A program made the translations under genes and the position numbers. A stretch of 64,000 nucleotides of DNA, taken from positions 1 through 64,000 of the forward strand of contig NZ_FZNL01000012.1 in the NCBI RefSeq assembly GCF_900187965.1, given 5' to 3'. This DNA comes from Flavobacterium sp. ov086. Its GTDB lineage: Bacteria; Bacteroidota; Bacteroidia; Flavobacteriales; Flavobacteriaceae. Positions 5,532-13,995 of this stretch are shown here, piece after piece. Each line of letters starts with the position of its first letter. The first letter of the stretch is position 1. Under the pieces are notes generated by a model that did not search any database, was not told the DNA's origin, and worked only from the letters and a program-made list of their open reading frames with translations.

Positions 5532-6629
5532 ATGATAAAAAGAATTAAAATCGAAGCGTACCAAGTGGGTTTGGTGTTCGAAAACAGAAAATTAGTGAAT
5601 GTAATTCAAGAAGGTTTGCACTGGATTTTTGGAGACAAGAATGTAATGCTTTACGATATGAATGCCAATTTCCAAGCGCCATTTGAGTTGAATATTTTGT
5701 TGCAAAATGAAATATTGGCTTCAATGTTAGAAGTTGTAGAAGTTGCCGATAACCAGATTGTTTTGCAATTCGTAAACGGAAATTTCAAAGGAACTTTAAC
5801 TGCGGGAAGATATGCTTTCTGGAAAGGAATTGTAAAAAATGAATTCACGAAAGTAGATCTTTCCAAAATTGAAATCACAGAGAATATTCCTGTAAATTTA
5901 TTGGAAAACAACCATTTAAAATATTTTGTTAGAAAATTTATAGTGTCAAGCAATGATAAAGCGTTATTGTTTGTAAACGGAACTTTTGTGAAAGAGTTAA
6001 AAGCCGGAACACATTATTTTTGGAATAACTCCATTACAATCGAAGTTAAAACTGTTGATGCAAGACAGCAACAAGTGGAGATTTCCGGACAGGAATTGTT
6101 GACAAAAGATAAGGCGGGATTAAGAATCAATTTCTTTGTGAGATACCAGGTTATTGATATTATGAAAGCGTTGGTTGATAACAAAGACTTTGAAAAACAA
6201 TTGTATGTGGCAATGCAATTGGCTTTAAGAGCTTTTGTCGGAGGATTGACTCTGGATGAATTGTTGGCGAAAAAAGACGCAATTGCTGAGGCAATTTTGG
6301 CAGAAGTAACTACTAAAATCAACGAGTTGGGATTAGTGATTTCTGATGCAGGAATTCGTGACGTGATCTTACCAGGTGATATGAAAGAAATCATGAATCA
6401 GGTTTTGGTTGCCGAGAAAAAAGCGCAAGCCAACAGCATCATGCGAAGAGAAGAAACCGCCGCAACAAGAAGTTTACTAAACACAGCAAAGCTGATGGAA
6501 GAAAACGAAATGTTGTGGAAATTGAAAGAGATGGAATACGTTGAAAAAATCGCTGACAAAATTGGAGAAATCACAATTTCAGGAAGCGGAAACGTAATTG
6601 GTCAATTAAAAGAAATCTTCGTAAAATAA
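5532..6629 (+). CDS. Slipin / SPFH (Band-7) domain protein
   Basis: The start at MIKRIKIEAYQVGLVFENRK gives 365 residues. The pattern VVEVADNQIVLQFVNGNFKG and NDKALLFVNGTFVKELKAGT shows two related beta-rich repeats. They are followed by the SPFH core (VDARQQQVEISGQELLTKDK, FVRYQV, YVAMQLALRAFVGGLTLDEL) and a C-terminal helical stretch (IMNQVLVAEKKAQANSIMRR). No transmembrane segment is visible, unlike classical stomatins, so it may be soluble or peripheral. Slipins of this kind are recurrent in bacterial RNA-repair operons (for example near rtcBA), where a scaffold role for tRNA-like RNA was proposed. Placement between the permuted tRNA-like element and the phosphoesterase genes fits that. 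Confidence 0.85.
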   Translation: MIKRIKIEAYQVGLVFENRKLVNVIQEGLHWIFGDKNVMLYDMNANFQAPFELNILLQNEILASMLEVVEVADNQIVLQFVNGNFKGTLTAGRYAFWKGIVKNEFTKVDLSKIEITENIPVNLLENNHLKYFVRKFIVSSNDKALLFVNGTFVKELKAGTHYFWNNSITIEVKTVDARQQQVEISGQELLTKDKAGLRINFFVRYQVIDIMKALVDNKDFEKQLYVAMQLALRAFVGGLTLDELLAKKDAIAEAILAEVTTKINELGLVISDAGIRDVILPGDMKEIMNQVLVAEKKAQANSIMRREETAATRSLLNTAKLMEENEMLWKLKEMEYVEKIADKIGEITISGSGNVIGQLKEIFVK

Positions 6630-6659
6630 AAACCATTCGCAGTAAATGTCGAAGGGTTT
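6630..6659 (+). promoter_or_regulatory. Hairpin after slipin, copy 1
   Basis: AAACCATTCG (6630-6639) pairs with CGAAGGGTTT (6650-6659) with one mismatch. An analogous hairpin occurs at 7496-7524 in the duplicated junction, at the same place relative to the phosphoesterase start. Confidence 0.55.
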
Positions 6660-6681
6660 AATTAAAAAATAAAATATAAAC

Positions 6682-6840
6682 ATGAATCAGGAAATGTTAT
6701 TTATGTCTGATCAGCATTTTGGTCAGACCAATATAATGCCGTTTAAGGAGCGTCCGTTTGCCACAATCAAAGAAATGGATTTGGAACTCATGAAACAACG
6801 GAATGAAAAGGTAAATTCTGGAAATACGGGTATTATTTAG
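6682..6840 (+). pseudogene. Truncated duplicate of the calcineurin-like phosphoesterase
   Basis: The 52 codons begin MNQEMLFMSDQHFGQTNIMP and align with the first 45 or so residues of the intact protein at 7548 (MNQKIFFTADQHFGHANIIR). They share F.ERPFA, EEMD/KEMD and NEKV before diverging and stopping. The second metal-binding histidine context (FGH to FGQ) is altered, and all later motifs (GD, GNHD, GHSH) are missing. It is therefore a non-functional partial copy created together with the duplicated slipin tail and hairpin. Confidence 0.85.
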
Positions 6841-6949
6841 TTGATATTCTCTTATATAGTGAAAGTATTTAAAAGCTTTGCAGATAAGGGATTCCCAGTA
6901 TTCCCGAGTTTTCCCAGGATTCCAATGGATTCCCAAAAGAAAATATATC

Positions 6950-7456
6950 ATGCGTAGTAATACATTAAACGAATATAAAAAAGCGATCAGAAAGAAATAT
7001 GAAATAGAGAAAGAACGAGAATACTTTGATTATTTGAACAAACCTTCTCGTGGAAAACTACGTGATTTTTGTTGGCTTATCTTTGAGGATAACCCAACGG
7101 AAGATGATCTAAAAGTTTTTAGAAATTTATTCTCTATGGATTTTGATGATACCAAAAAGAAAAAGTTCAAGGAACAAAAAGACAAGTTCAGACCTATTGA
7201 AACTTTCTTTAAAGGAGAAACAGATCCGTCAAATATTGATGCGATAAATTTGGCAGCAGTTATGGTCGATTTTCATCCGCGTCCTTTTAAAAAGTTTCAC
7301 GAAAAGTGCAGACTTGAAGAAGCGAAACAAATTGGAACTATTGATAAACCGAAGAAAGCTGTTAAGAAAGAAAAAGAAGTCATAAATATTTTCAAATGGC
7401 GGAAACGTTACAAGTCAATCGGAAAAAATCTTCGTCAGGTAATGGCTCTTTTTTAG
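6950..7456 (+). CDS. Hypothetical basic protein inserted in the slipin-phosphoesterase junction
   Basis: The start is set at MRSNTLNEYKKAIRKKYEIE, 168 residues; the 24 upstream codons look like non-coding DNA (repeated 'ttcccag' words). The protein is highly charged, with many Lys/Arg/Glu, no signal peptide and no membrane segment. A central stretch reads PSNIDAINLAAVMVDFHPRP and a basic tail KPKKAVKKEKEVINIFKWRK. No family is recognised. It lies exactly between two copies of the slipin-end/hairpin/phosphoesterase-start sequence, so it probably arrived with the duplication. Confidence 0.65.
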   Translation: MRSNTLNEYKKAIRKKYEIEKEREYFDYLNKPSRGKLRDFCWLIFEDNPTEDDLKVFRNLFSMDFDDTKKKKFKEQKDKFRPIETFFKGETDPSNIDAINLAAVMVDFHPRPFKKFHEKCRLEEAKQIGTIDKPKKAVKKEKEVINIFKWRKRYKSIGKNLRQVMALF

Positions 7457-7495
7457 AACGTTACTTTCAATTGAAAGAAATCTTTGCGAAATAAG

Positions 7496-7524
7496 AAAGT
7501 CATCAGTAAAATGCTGATGGCTTT
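7496..7524 (+). promoter_or_regulatory. Hairpin after slipin, copy 2
   Basis: AAAGTCATCAG (7496-7506), loop of 7, CTGATGGCTTT (7514-7524). It follows a remnant of the slipin end (TCAATTGAAAGAAATCTTTG at 7466-7485) and precedes the intact phosphoesterase gene by about 24 bases. Confidence 0.6.
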
Positions 7525-7547
7525 AGTTTAAAAACATAAAATTAAAA

Positions 7548-8114
7548 ATGAATCAAAAAATATTTTTCACGGCAGACCAGCATTTTGGTCACGCCAATAT
7601 AATCAGGTTTAGTGAGCGTCCATTTGCTTCAGTAGAAGAAATGGATAATGAGCTCATTAAGCGCTGGAATGAAAAGGTAAGTCCACGAGACGTTGTTTAT
7701 CACTTAGGTGATATTTCTCTGGCAAGACCAGAACGAACAAAAGAAATTTTCGACCAGTTAAATGGTTCTATTTTTCTGGTAAAAGGCAATCACGACAAAT
7801 CGGCTTTGACATATCACAAACGATTTGAATGGATTAAGGATTATTATGAATTAAGTGTTCCGGATGAAGATGCGCCAAATGAGAGACAGAAAATAATTCT
7901 GTTTCACTACGCGATGAAAGTCTGGAGAAGTTCCTTTAGAGGTACCTGGCACTTGTACGGCCACTCTCACGGTCACTTATTTGATGATCCCACATCCCGT
8001 TCTTTTGATGTTGGGGTTGATTGCCACAATTATGCACCACTTTCTTATGATGAAGTAAAAACCTTAATTTTAAAGAAAGATTGGAAAGCTCCTTTTGGAG
8101 ATAGAGAACTATAA
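7548..8114 (+). CDS. Calcineurin-like metallophosphoesterase
   Basis: This 188-residue protein has the dinuclear-metal signature in order: ADQHFGH (D10, H12), VYHLGDIS (GD), VKGNHDKS (GNHD), LFHYAMKVW (metal His) and YGHSHGH (GHxH). Family members hydrolyse phosphomonoesters or phosphodiesters. In RNA-repair clusters such enzymes are expected to remove or open terminal phosphates (for example 2',3'-cyclic phosphate) before ligation; that role is inferred from its place between slipin and exonuclease. Length is normal for this small subfamily. The exonuclease start follows 20 bases after its stop, so the two are probably co-transcribed. Confidence 0.85.
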   Translation: MNQKIFFTADQHFGHANIIRFSERPFASVEEMDNELIKRWNEKVSPRDVVYHLGDISLARPERTKEIFDQLNGSIFLVKGNHDKSALTYHKRFEWIKDYYELSVPDEDAPNERQKIILFHYAMKVWRSSFRGTWHLYGHSHGHLFDDPTSRSFDVGVDCHNYAPLSYDEVKTLILKKDWKAPFGDREL

Positions 8115-8134
8115 AATATTTAAAAAGTAAACAA

Positions 8135-8680
8135 ATGAAAACTACAGATAAAATTATTATTATCGATTTAGAAGCCACATGTTGGCAAAGTGCTGTCCCG
8201 CAAGGGCAGGAGAATGAAATTATTGAGATTGGTTTGGCAGTTCTGGATTCAGAAACTGGTGAGATAACTCAAAATCAAGGTATTTTGATCAAGCCACAAC
8301 GCTCGAGTGTGAGTCCGTTTTGTACGGAACTGACAACAATTACTCAAGACTTACTGGATAAAAACGGAGTAAGTTTTGAAGAAGCAATCGAGAAATTAGT
8401 TGACGAATACAATCCGGATTTATATACTTGGGCAAGTTACGGTCAATACGATCTCAATATGCTTCAAAAACAATGTAAATCATTTGGGATTCCGTATCCA
8501 ATGGGCGACGAGCATATTAATGTGAAAATCTCCTTTGGCGATAAATTTGGCTTGGTAAAACCAACCGGAATGAACGGAGCGTTGCATTTATTGGATATTC
8601 CGCTGGAAGGAACGCATCACAGAGGAATTGATGATGCAAAGAATATCGCCAAGATTTTGCATTGGTGTTTACAGAATTAG
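8135..8680 (+). CDS. DEDDh 3'-5' exonuclease (ERI1/KapD-like)
   Basis: This 181-residue protein shows the DEDDh catalytic set: IIIIDLEATCW (D11, E13), SYGQYDLNML (second Asp region) and HHRGIDDAKNIAKIL (the final H and D). The 'DLEATCW' and 'EIIEIGLAVLD' wording is typical of the 3'hExo/ERI1 branch that trims RNA 3' ends. Its place 20 bases after the phosphoesterase suggests co-expression. A role in trimming damaged 3' ends before ligation, or in degrading unrepairable RNA, is inferred from context. No signal peptide is seen. Confidence 0.85.
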   Translation: MKTTDKIIIIDLEATCWQSAVPQGQENEIIEIGLAVLDSETGEITQNQGILIKPQRSSVSPFCTELTTITQDLLDKNGVSFEEAIEKLVDEYNPDLYTWASYGQYDLNMLQKQCKSFGIPYPMGDEHINVKISFGDKFGLVKPTGMNGALHLLDIPLEGTHHRGIDDAKNIAKILHWCLQN

Positions 8681-8846
8681 ATAGCAATCTGTACAAACAT
8701 CAATCCATTATGGCGAGAAATTTAAGAAAGGAACTGTGAATTTTAGGATTTGCAGTTCTTCCCTTTTTGCGATTTTAAACCTTTTTTTATTTACAATTTA
8801 ATCAGATAATTGCTCTTGAAATTTTAAGAAACTACCAATATAATTA

Positions 8847-8854
8847 TATATTTG
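8847..8854 (+). promoter_or_regulatory. Promoter -7 box, TATATTTG, of the MoxR operon
   Basis: TATATTTG fits TAnnTTTG and lies 76 bases before the start codon of the first gene of the operon at 8930. No TTG is found at the standard -33 spacing. The 249-base gap from 8681 contains nothing else recognisable. Confidence 0.5.
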
Positions 8855-8929
8855 TTGGGATACTTTTTTTGTTAAACAGACTAATAAAAGCATTTTATAA
8901 GTTTTGAGGCAAGATCACGCTTAAGTACT

Positions 8930-9556
8930 ATGGAAAGCACAAAAACACCATTTTTAGATACAATTTTTCACCTCAGAACCATTGAGCAGATTATCTTGTA
9001 CAATAAAATCTTAACTATTTCCCGAATGGAAGAAGCGGATACGGCTTCTTTCCTGGAAACTGAATACGAAAACGAAATTTTAGAATATCCGGATGTTGCA
9101 CCAAAATTTAATCCAGGTGCTGCATTATGGGCTGCAAGAACAGTATATAGTGCTGCGCAGTTATTATTATACAGAGAACATAAAATAAGTGATTTGAATG
9201 ATTTTTTGCCTGAATATATGGGCGAAATCAACGCTTCTGTTTTGTTATCTGCGGATATTTGTCTGAGGTTTCTGCCACAGATTATTTTAGAGTTGAAAAG
9301 AGTAGATCCAGAGGATTTAGTGATACCAATTTTAGAAAAGCATTTGATTCAGTTCCATTATTCGGCTATAGGATATGAGATTGATATCGAGAATATAAAT
9401 TTTGATATTTTGGCTGTAAATGAGTGTTTAAAGGGACTTTATCTGAATCGAATTGTCGAAAGAAAAGCAACAAAATTTGCTCAGTCAGACTTTATAAAGA
9501 AACAATTAGAAATAGGTTTTGGTGATTATAAAAAAGTATTCTGGCCACAACTTTAA
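8930..9556 (+). CDS. Hypothetical helical protein, first gene of MoxR operon
   Basis: This 208-residue protein has no signal peptide or membrane segment and is mainly helical (for example FNPGAALWAARTVYSAAQLL, ADICLRFLPQIILELKRVDP). It is not recognised from motifs. It precedes the MoxR ATPase by 42 bases and is probably co-transcribed. Proteins of similar size in this position accompany MoxR-vWA ternary systems, so it may be a dedicated partner. The function is unknown. Confidence 0.7.
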   Translation: MESTKTPFLDTIFHLRTIEQIILYNKILTISRMEEADTASFLETEYENEILEYPDVAPKFNPGAALWAARTVYSAAQLLLYREHKISDLNDFLPEYMGEINASVLLSADICLRFLPQIILELKRVDPEDLVIPILEKHLIQFHYSAIGYEIDIENINFDILAVNECLKGLYLNRIVERKATKFAQSDFIKKQLEIGFGDYKKVFWPQL

Positions 9557-9598
9557 AAGAAAATAAAACAAATTAAGATCAAAATAGAAGCAAAGTAA

Positions 9599-10729
9599 AT
9601 GAGCACTACAGACAAATTAAATGCTGTTTTAAAGCATATTAAAGAAACTTTTGTTGGAAAAAATGAAATCATTGATTTATTAGGGATTGGATTGCTGGCA
9701 AAAGAAAATGCCTTTTTGTTAGGACCTCCGGGAACGGCAAAAAGTGCCATAATCAGAGCTTTATCAAATGGAATAGATGGCGGAAAAAATTTCGAATATC
9801 TATTAACCCGTTTTACAGAACCAAATGAAATCTTTGGACCTTTTGATATCAGAAAACTGAAAGAAGGAGAACTGATCACAAATACAGACGGTATGATGCC
9901 AGAAGCCTCGATGGTGTTTCTGGATGAAATTTTCAACGCCAATTCAGCAATTTTGAATAGTTTGTTGATGGCATTGAACGAAAAAATATTTCGTCGCGGT
10001 AAAGAAACCAAAAAGTTACCGGCACTTATGTTTGTTGGTGCAAGTAACGTTTTGCCCGAAGATGAATCGCTAAACGCGTTATTAGACCGTTTTTTAATTC
10101 GTATAAAATGTGATTATGTAGAACCGGATTTACTTCACGAAGTACTTTTGGCAGGTTGGAAATTAGAAGGCGGAAACAACAAAGAAGTTCCAACAATTCT
10201 TGCTGATGAAATTCGCGAATTGCAATTGCTTTGTCGTCAGGTTGATTTAACCGGAATACGAAATCAATACGTTGATATTGTTCACAGTCTTCGAAATACA
10301 GGTATAAAAGTATCTGACAGACGTGCGGTGAAACTTCAAAATCTAATTGCGGCAAGTGCTTTAATGTGCGGAAGAAATGAAGCAATTTTATCTGATTTAT
10401 GGGTATTGAAATACATTTGGGACAACGAAGAACAAATCGAAATCCTGGAAGGAATCATTAATCAGATAATTGAAAAAGATGATTCGGTTTTGGCGCATCC
10501 ACAAGCGATGTACAATAAAGCTCCGGATGCCGAAAGCGTGATGAAAGAGGTTAATTATTTAATCGAAAAATGGCAGGATGATAGCCTTTCGTTTGAAGAA
10601 CAAAACGTCATTAAAGATAAATTAAGATACATTCAAACGCGTTGCGACTGGATTAAAGATGCGGAACAAAAGAAATACATTCAGAATCATATAGAATCTC
10701 TATGGCAGAAAATCCTTCAAACTATTTAA
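9599..10729 (+). CDS. MoxR-family AAA+ ATPase (YehL/RavA-like)
   Basis: This 376-residue protein carries Walker A GPPGTAKS (42-49), Walker B MVFLDEI (105-111), sensor 1 asparagine in GASNVLPEDE (about 147-156) and an arginine-finger region ALLDRFLIR (160-168). The leading RFTEPNEIFGPFD segment (71-83) is a MoxR hallmark. MoxR ATPases form hexamers that remodel protein or metal-bound complexes together with vWA-domain partners. The next gene starts one base after the stop codon, so translation is probably coupled. Context with vWA, WGR and SWIM genes resembles the E. coli yehI-L-M-P-Q group. Confidence 0.9.
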   Translation: MSTTDKLNAVLKHIKETFVGKNEIIDLLGIGLLAKENAFLLGPPGTAKSAIIRALSNGIDGGKNFEYLLTRFTEPNEIFGPFDIRKLKEGELITNTDGMMPEASMVFLDEIFNANSAILNSLLMALNEKIFRRGKETKKLPALMFVGASNVLPEDESLNALLDRFLIRIKCDYVEPDLLHEVLLAGWKLEGGNNKEVPTILADEIRELQLLCRQVDLTGIRNQYVDIVHSLRNTGIKVSDRRAVKLQNLIAASALMCGRNEAILSDLWVLKYIWDNEEQIEILEGIINQIIEKDDSVLAHPQAMYNKAPDAESVMKEVNYLIEKWQDDSLSFEEQNVIKDKLRYIQTRCDWIKDAEQKKYIQNHIESLWQKILQTI

Positions 10730-10730
10730 G

Positions 10731-11429
10731 ATGTATTTTTTAGAAATTAAAAAAGAAAACAAAGATTTTTTAGGATCTATACGGCATTGGGAAAACCTGA
10801 AAATAGCTTTTGAGGCCAATGTTGTATGGGTAAAAGATTTCTTGGCAGAACAAATAAATACGCCCGAAATTCAGCAAATTCCGTATAAGAAAGTGTATGA
10901 ATTAAAAGAGAATTTGTTGTTTGAACAAGGGAATCTTTTGCCTTCAAAGAAACTTCCGTCAGGTTTGTTATGGACACCAATTTTGCGTGCATTACCGGTT
11001 TCGCTACCTAAATTTAATCACAACTTCTTTGGGATTGATGAAAAGCTTGAGATAACAATCAAAACTTCTCAAGAAATAAAAGAAGCGTATGCTTTGCTGG
11101 TGAATTATGATGAATTGAAACTGTACATCGAGACAGTGCCAAAGTATAGACTTGAACCTTTGCAATGGGTTGTACTCGATAACAAAGCCTTAATTCTTGG
11201 AAATCCATTGTTACCCATAAAAGGCAAAACCTATTGGTTAGATCATGATTTTTTGTTGCCAACGGGATATAATTTTGAATGGTTTGCTTTAACAAAAAAA
11301 CTTCAGGAAGAACTAAATCTGTCAAAACAAAACCTAATACTCTGGAATAAAGATAACAGCTATTCTGTAATTCCAAAAACAACTATAAAACAACTGTCAA
11401 TCAGTTCATTTCGCTTAACTTTTTCATAA
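10731..11429 (+). CDS. MoxR-system accessory protein (possible bpX-type partner)
   Basis: The 232 residues start one base after the MoxR stop codon. The sequence is rich in beta-strand-like alternation (for example LPVSLPKFNHNFFGIDEKLE, EPLQWVVLDNKALILGNPLL, IKGKTYWLDHDFLLPTGYNF) and has no catalytic motif. Tight coupling to MoxR suggests a structural partner, possibly one of the bpX families named for MoxR-vWA-beta-propeller ternary systems or the counterpart of E. coli YehM. I cannot assign the exact family by eye. Confidence 0.6.
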   Translation: MYFLEIKKENKDFLGSIRHWENLKIAFEANVVWVKDFLAEQINTPEIQQIPYKKVYELKENLLFEQGNLLPSKKLPSGLLWTPILRALPVSLPKFNHNFFGIDEKLEITIKTSQEIKEAYALLVNYDELKLYIETVPKYRLEPLQWVVLDNKALILGNPLLPIKGKTYWLDHDFLLPTGYNFEWFALTKKLQEELNLSKQNLILWNKDNSYSVIPKTTIKQLSISSFRLTFS

Positions 11430-11436
11430 AATAAAA

Positions 11437-13995
11437 ATGGAATTTCAAAAATATTTTCAATCATACGAGGACTATTTCTGGGAATGGGACAATCAAATAT
11501 ATGCTCCAGATGAGGTTTTTGAGGCAATAACAATTCCTAATGGATCTACTATTGGTTACGAGAAATTTGTTTTTGAAATTTTAGAATTTTTATCTGATGA
11601 CAGTATTCCTCCGTTTGGCTCCTTATTGCTGGCTATAATTGCGACTAATCCGGAAAATGGACCTTCTATTCAGATGGTTTATGATTTGGTAAAAAGAAAA
11701 GAATCAGCAGACTCTTTCCGGACAGCAAAATCCATGGAAACATCTAATTTTTTTAGAATAGGATCGACTATTGGTTTTATGAAAATACTTTCTTCTTTAC
11801 CGGAGGATTATAAAACAGGCGAGAAAAGGATGAAACTTTTTCAGACGATATTTCAGGATTGTCATAATAGAATTTCATCAGATAAAGCAAAAAAAGTCAT
11901 TGAGGATTTTAAAAAAAACAGATATGATGTAATCGCCGATGATAGTATAAATCCGTTTAACGAAGCTAATTTTATAAAAGATTTTAGAACACTTGCGCTC
12001 TTAAAAGTAAAGTTTCCCACGGTTCATTCTATTTTAAAAGCCATGGAAGACCTTCCTTATGAAGAGGTACATGATAAATTGAACGAGCAGGTTTTAGAAG
12101 AAAAAAATCTATCTGAGAGTGCAACTGATTTTGTAGATCAGCTTATCGAAGAGGATAAAACTTTTCATGTTGGAAGTCTTATCAAGCGACTTTGGTCCGG
12201 ATTAAACATTCCTTTGCATCACAATCATCCAAGCGAACAGCCTTTGGGAGGAATTTCTGATTTGACAAATAAAGGCGATTTTGACAAACTTGTCATTTCT
12301 GAATTTGCTTATGACGATGATGTTTTTATGTCCCGAATTGCCAATAACGAAGCGCTTTATATACAAAGAGAAGTTCCGCCTGAGGCTGATAAATTTGAAC
12401 GTATTTTATTGATAGATAGTTCTTTGAAAAACTGGGGAAATCCTAAGATTCTTTCCTTTGCTTCAGCAATTGCGATAGCCAGACATCCAAAAACGGATAT
12501 AGAATGCAAAGCTTTTGTTGTTGGAGAAAGCTACGAAGAAGTGACTTTTGACAATGTACATCACGTGATAAAAGCATTAAGTAAACTTAGCGGAAAACTG
12601 GATTGTGCAGCCGGATTGGATTCTTTTTTTCTGGAGAATAAAATCAGCAGTAAAAATCAGGAAGTTTTTCTTTTTTCATCCGAAGAAAGTTTAAAAATGA
12701 CTTCAATGCAAAAAATTACAAATGATTATTTCGGAAATATAAAATACACATTTTCAGTAGGAATGCAGGATGTCAAGGTTTTTAAGAACCACAATAATGG
12801 CAAAAAAATGCTTCAGCATATTATAATGCCATTAGATGAATTGTGGACTAAAAGCAACGATAAAAAGGCTGTTTCAGAAAGAGATTCGTCGAAAGAAAAT
12901 ATTCCGTTGTTATATCCTGTAGAACGAAATTACCATACTATTTTTCATGAAGGTAATCTTTTCTATACGTATGTAAACAGAAGTCTGTTTTTGTTTGCAA
13001 GTAATAATTTTGATAAAGGATTTAAAAAAATAATGTCAAATCTTCCTTTTGCAAGTGGAGAATTCGCAATTAAAACAAACAGCAAAGGTCAAAGGCTATT
13101 TTTGAATTATTCTAGCGATGAGGTACGGAATATCAGTATCATAAATATTGAAACGGAGGAATTAAAAACTGCCGAAGTTTTTTATAATGAACTAAAGGGA
13201 AAGAAAATTAGCTTTTTTGTGTTTAGTGGTGAATTTCATTTAACTGATAATATAGATTTTTGGCGTGTTAGTGATGATTTGAAAATAGAAAAGGCTCATG
13301 GAGATGCTGTAAAAGAAGCTTTTGATAATTATTTTAAAAAGCAATTTTCGTTTAAACATAATTTCATGAACAATAAATCCAAGTTCAGCTTTGTTAAACG
13401 GATAAAAAGTCTTTCAATAAGAAGTAATTTCATTGAAATTAATGGATTTTGTTTTGCTCATTTAGAGTTCATGAAATCACATCATTACTATAGTAACAGA
13501 CCCAATGATTCGGATATAGAGTTTGAAGAAAAAGTCAGGCTGATTTTAAAAAACAAAGGAGAATCATTTATGGATGTTGTTAAAGTAATAAAAACAAACA
13601 CAGACAAATCTTTGGTTGAAGCCAAAAGTATTGTAGATGAAAATTTAGGAGTTATTTTAAATGATGTAACAAAAGATGAAGCCGAAAAGTTAAAAAGGAT
13701 AATCGAAGGTAACGGAGCAATTTGTTACATCGAGACCTTGTTTTTTGAGTCTAAAGACGGGAGTAAAGTAACAAATCAAGATGGAATTCTAATATTTGAA
13801 AGTAGTAATGAGGAAATCGAGAAGATCTATATTCCTTTTGTTATTGACGGAAGAACTGTTATGGCAACAAAAGAGGAGTATTCCGGGAATGAGTATTTCA
13901 TTTCAGAATATTTGATGGAGAGTATAAAGGATAATGCGTTCAAAGAAAAATACCTGGATCCGTTTATCCAAAATATCGTGAAACATGGAGCTTAA
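11437..13995 (+). CDS. Large vWA-like protein with C-terminal L7/L12-like domain
   Basis: This protein has 852 residues. After a helical N-terminal half, FERILLIDSSLKNWG (D327, S328, S329) begins a von Willebrand A-like domain to about residue 480. The MIDAS motif is incomplete, since the second serine of DxSxS is replaced by Lys. A beta-rich stretch follows (about 500-650). Residues about 697-768 (MDVVKVIKTNTDKSLVEAKS, then VTKDEAEKLKRIIEGNGAIC) look like the C-terminal domain of ribosomal protein L7/L12. The gene lies 7 bases after its neighbour and overlaps the next gene by 11 bases. It is the probable vWA partner of the MoxR ATPase. Confidence 0.65.
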   Translation: MEFQKYFQSYEDYFWEWDNQIYAPDEVFEAITIPNGSTIGYEKFVFEILEFLSDDSIPPFGSLLLAIIATNPENGPSIQMVYDLVKRKESADSFRTAKSMETSNFFRIGSTIGFMKILSSLPEDYKTGEKRMKLFQTIFQDCHNRISSDKAKKVIEDFKKNRYDVIADDSINPFNEANFIKDFRTLALLKVKFPTVHSILKAMEDLPYEEVHDKLNEQVLEEKNLSESATDFVDQLIEEDKTFHVGSLIKRLWSGLNIPLHHNHPSEQPLGGISDLTNKGDFDKLVISEFAYDDDVFMSRIANNEALYIQREVPPEADKFERILLIDSSLKNWGNPKILSFASAIAIARHPKTDIECKAFVVGESYEEVTFDNVHHVIKALSKLSGKLDCAAGLDSFFLENKISSKNQEVFLFSSEESLKMTSMQKITNDYFGNIKYTFSVGMQDVKVFKNHNNGKKMLQHIIMPLDELWTKSNDKKAVSERDSSKENIPLLYPVERNYHTIFHEGNLFYTYVNRSLFLFASNNFDKGFKKIMSNLPFASGEFAIKTNSKGQRLFLNYSSDEVRNISIINIETEELKTAEVFYNELKGKKISFFVFSGEFHLTDNIDFWRVSDDLKIEKAHGDAVKEAFDNYFKKQFSFKHNFMNNKSKFSFVKRIKSLSIRSNFIEINGFCFAHLEFMKSHHYYSNRPNDSDIEFEEKVRLILKNKGESFMDVVKVIKTNTDKSLVEAKSIVDENLGVILNDVTKDEAEKLKRIIEGNGAICYIETLFFESKDGSKVTNQDGILIFESSNEEIEKIYIPFVIDGRTVMATKEEYSGNEYFISEYLMESIKDNAFKEKYLDPFIQNIVKHGA

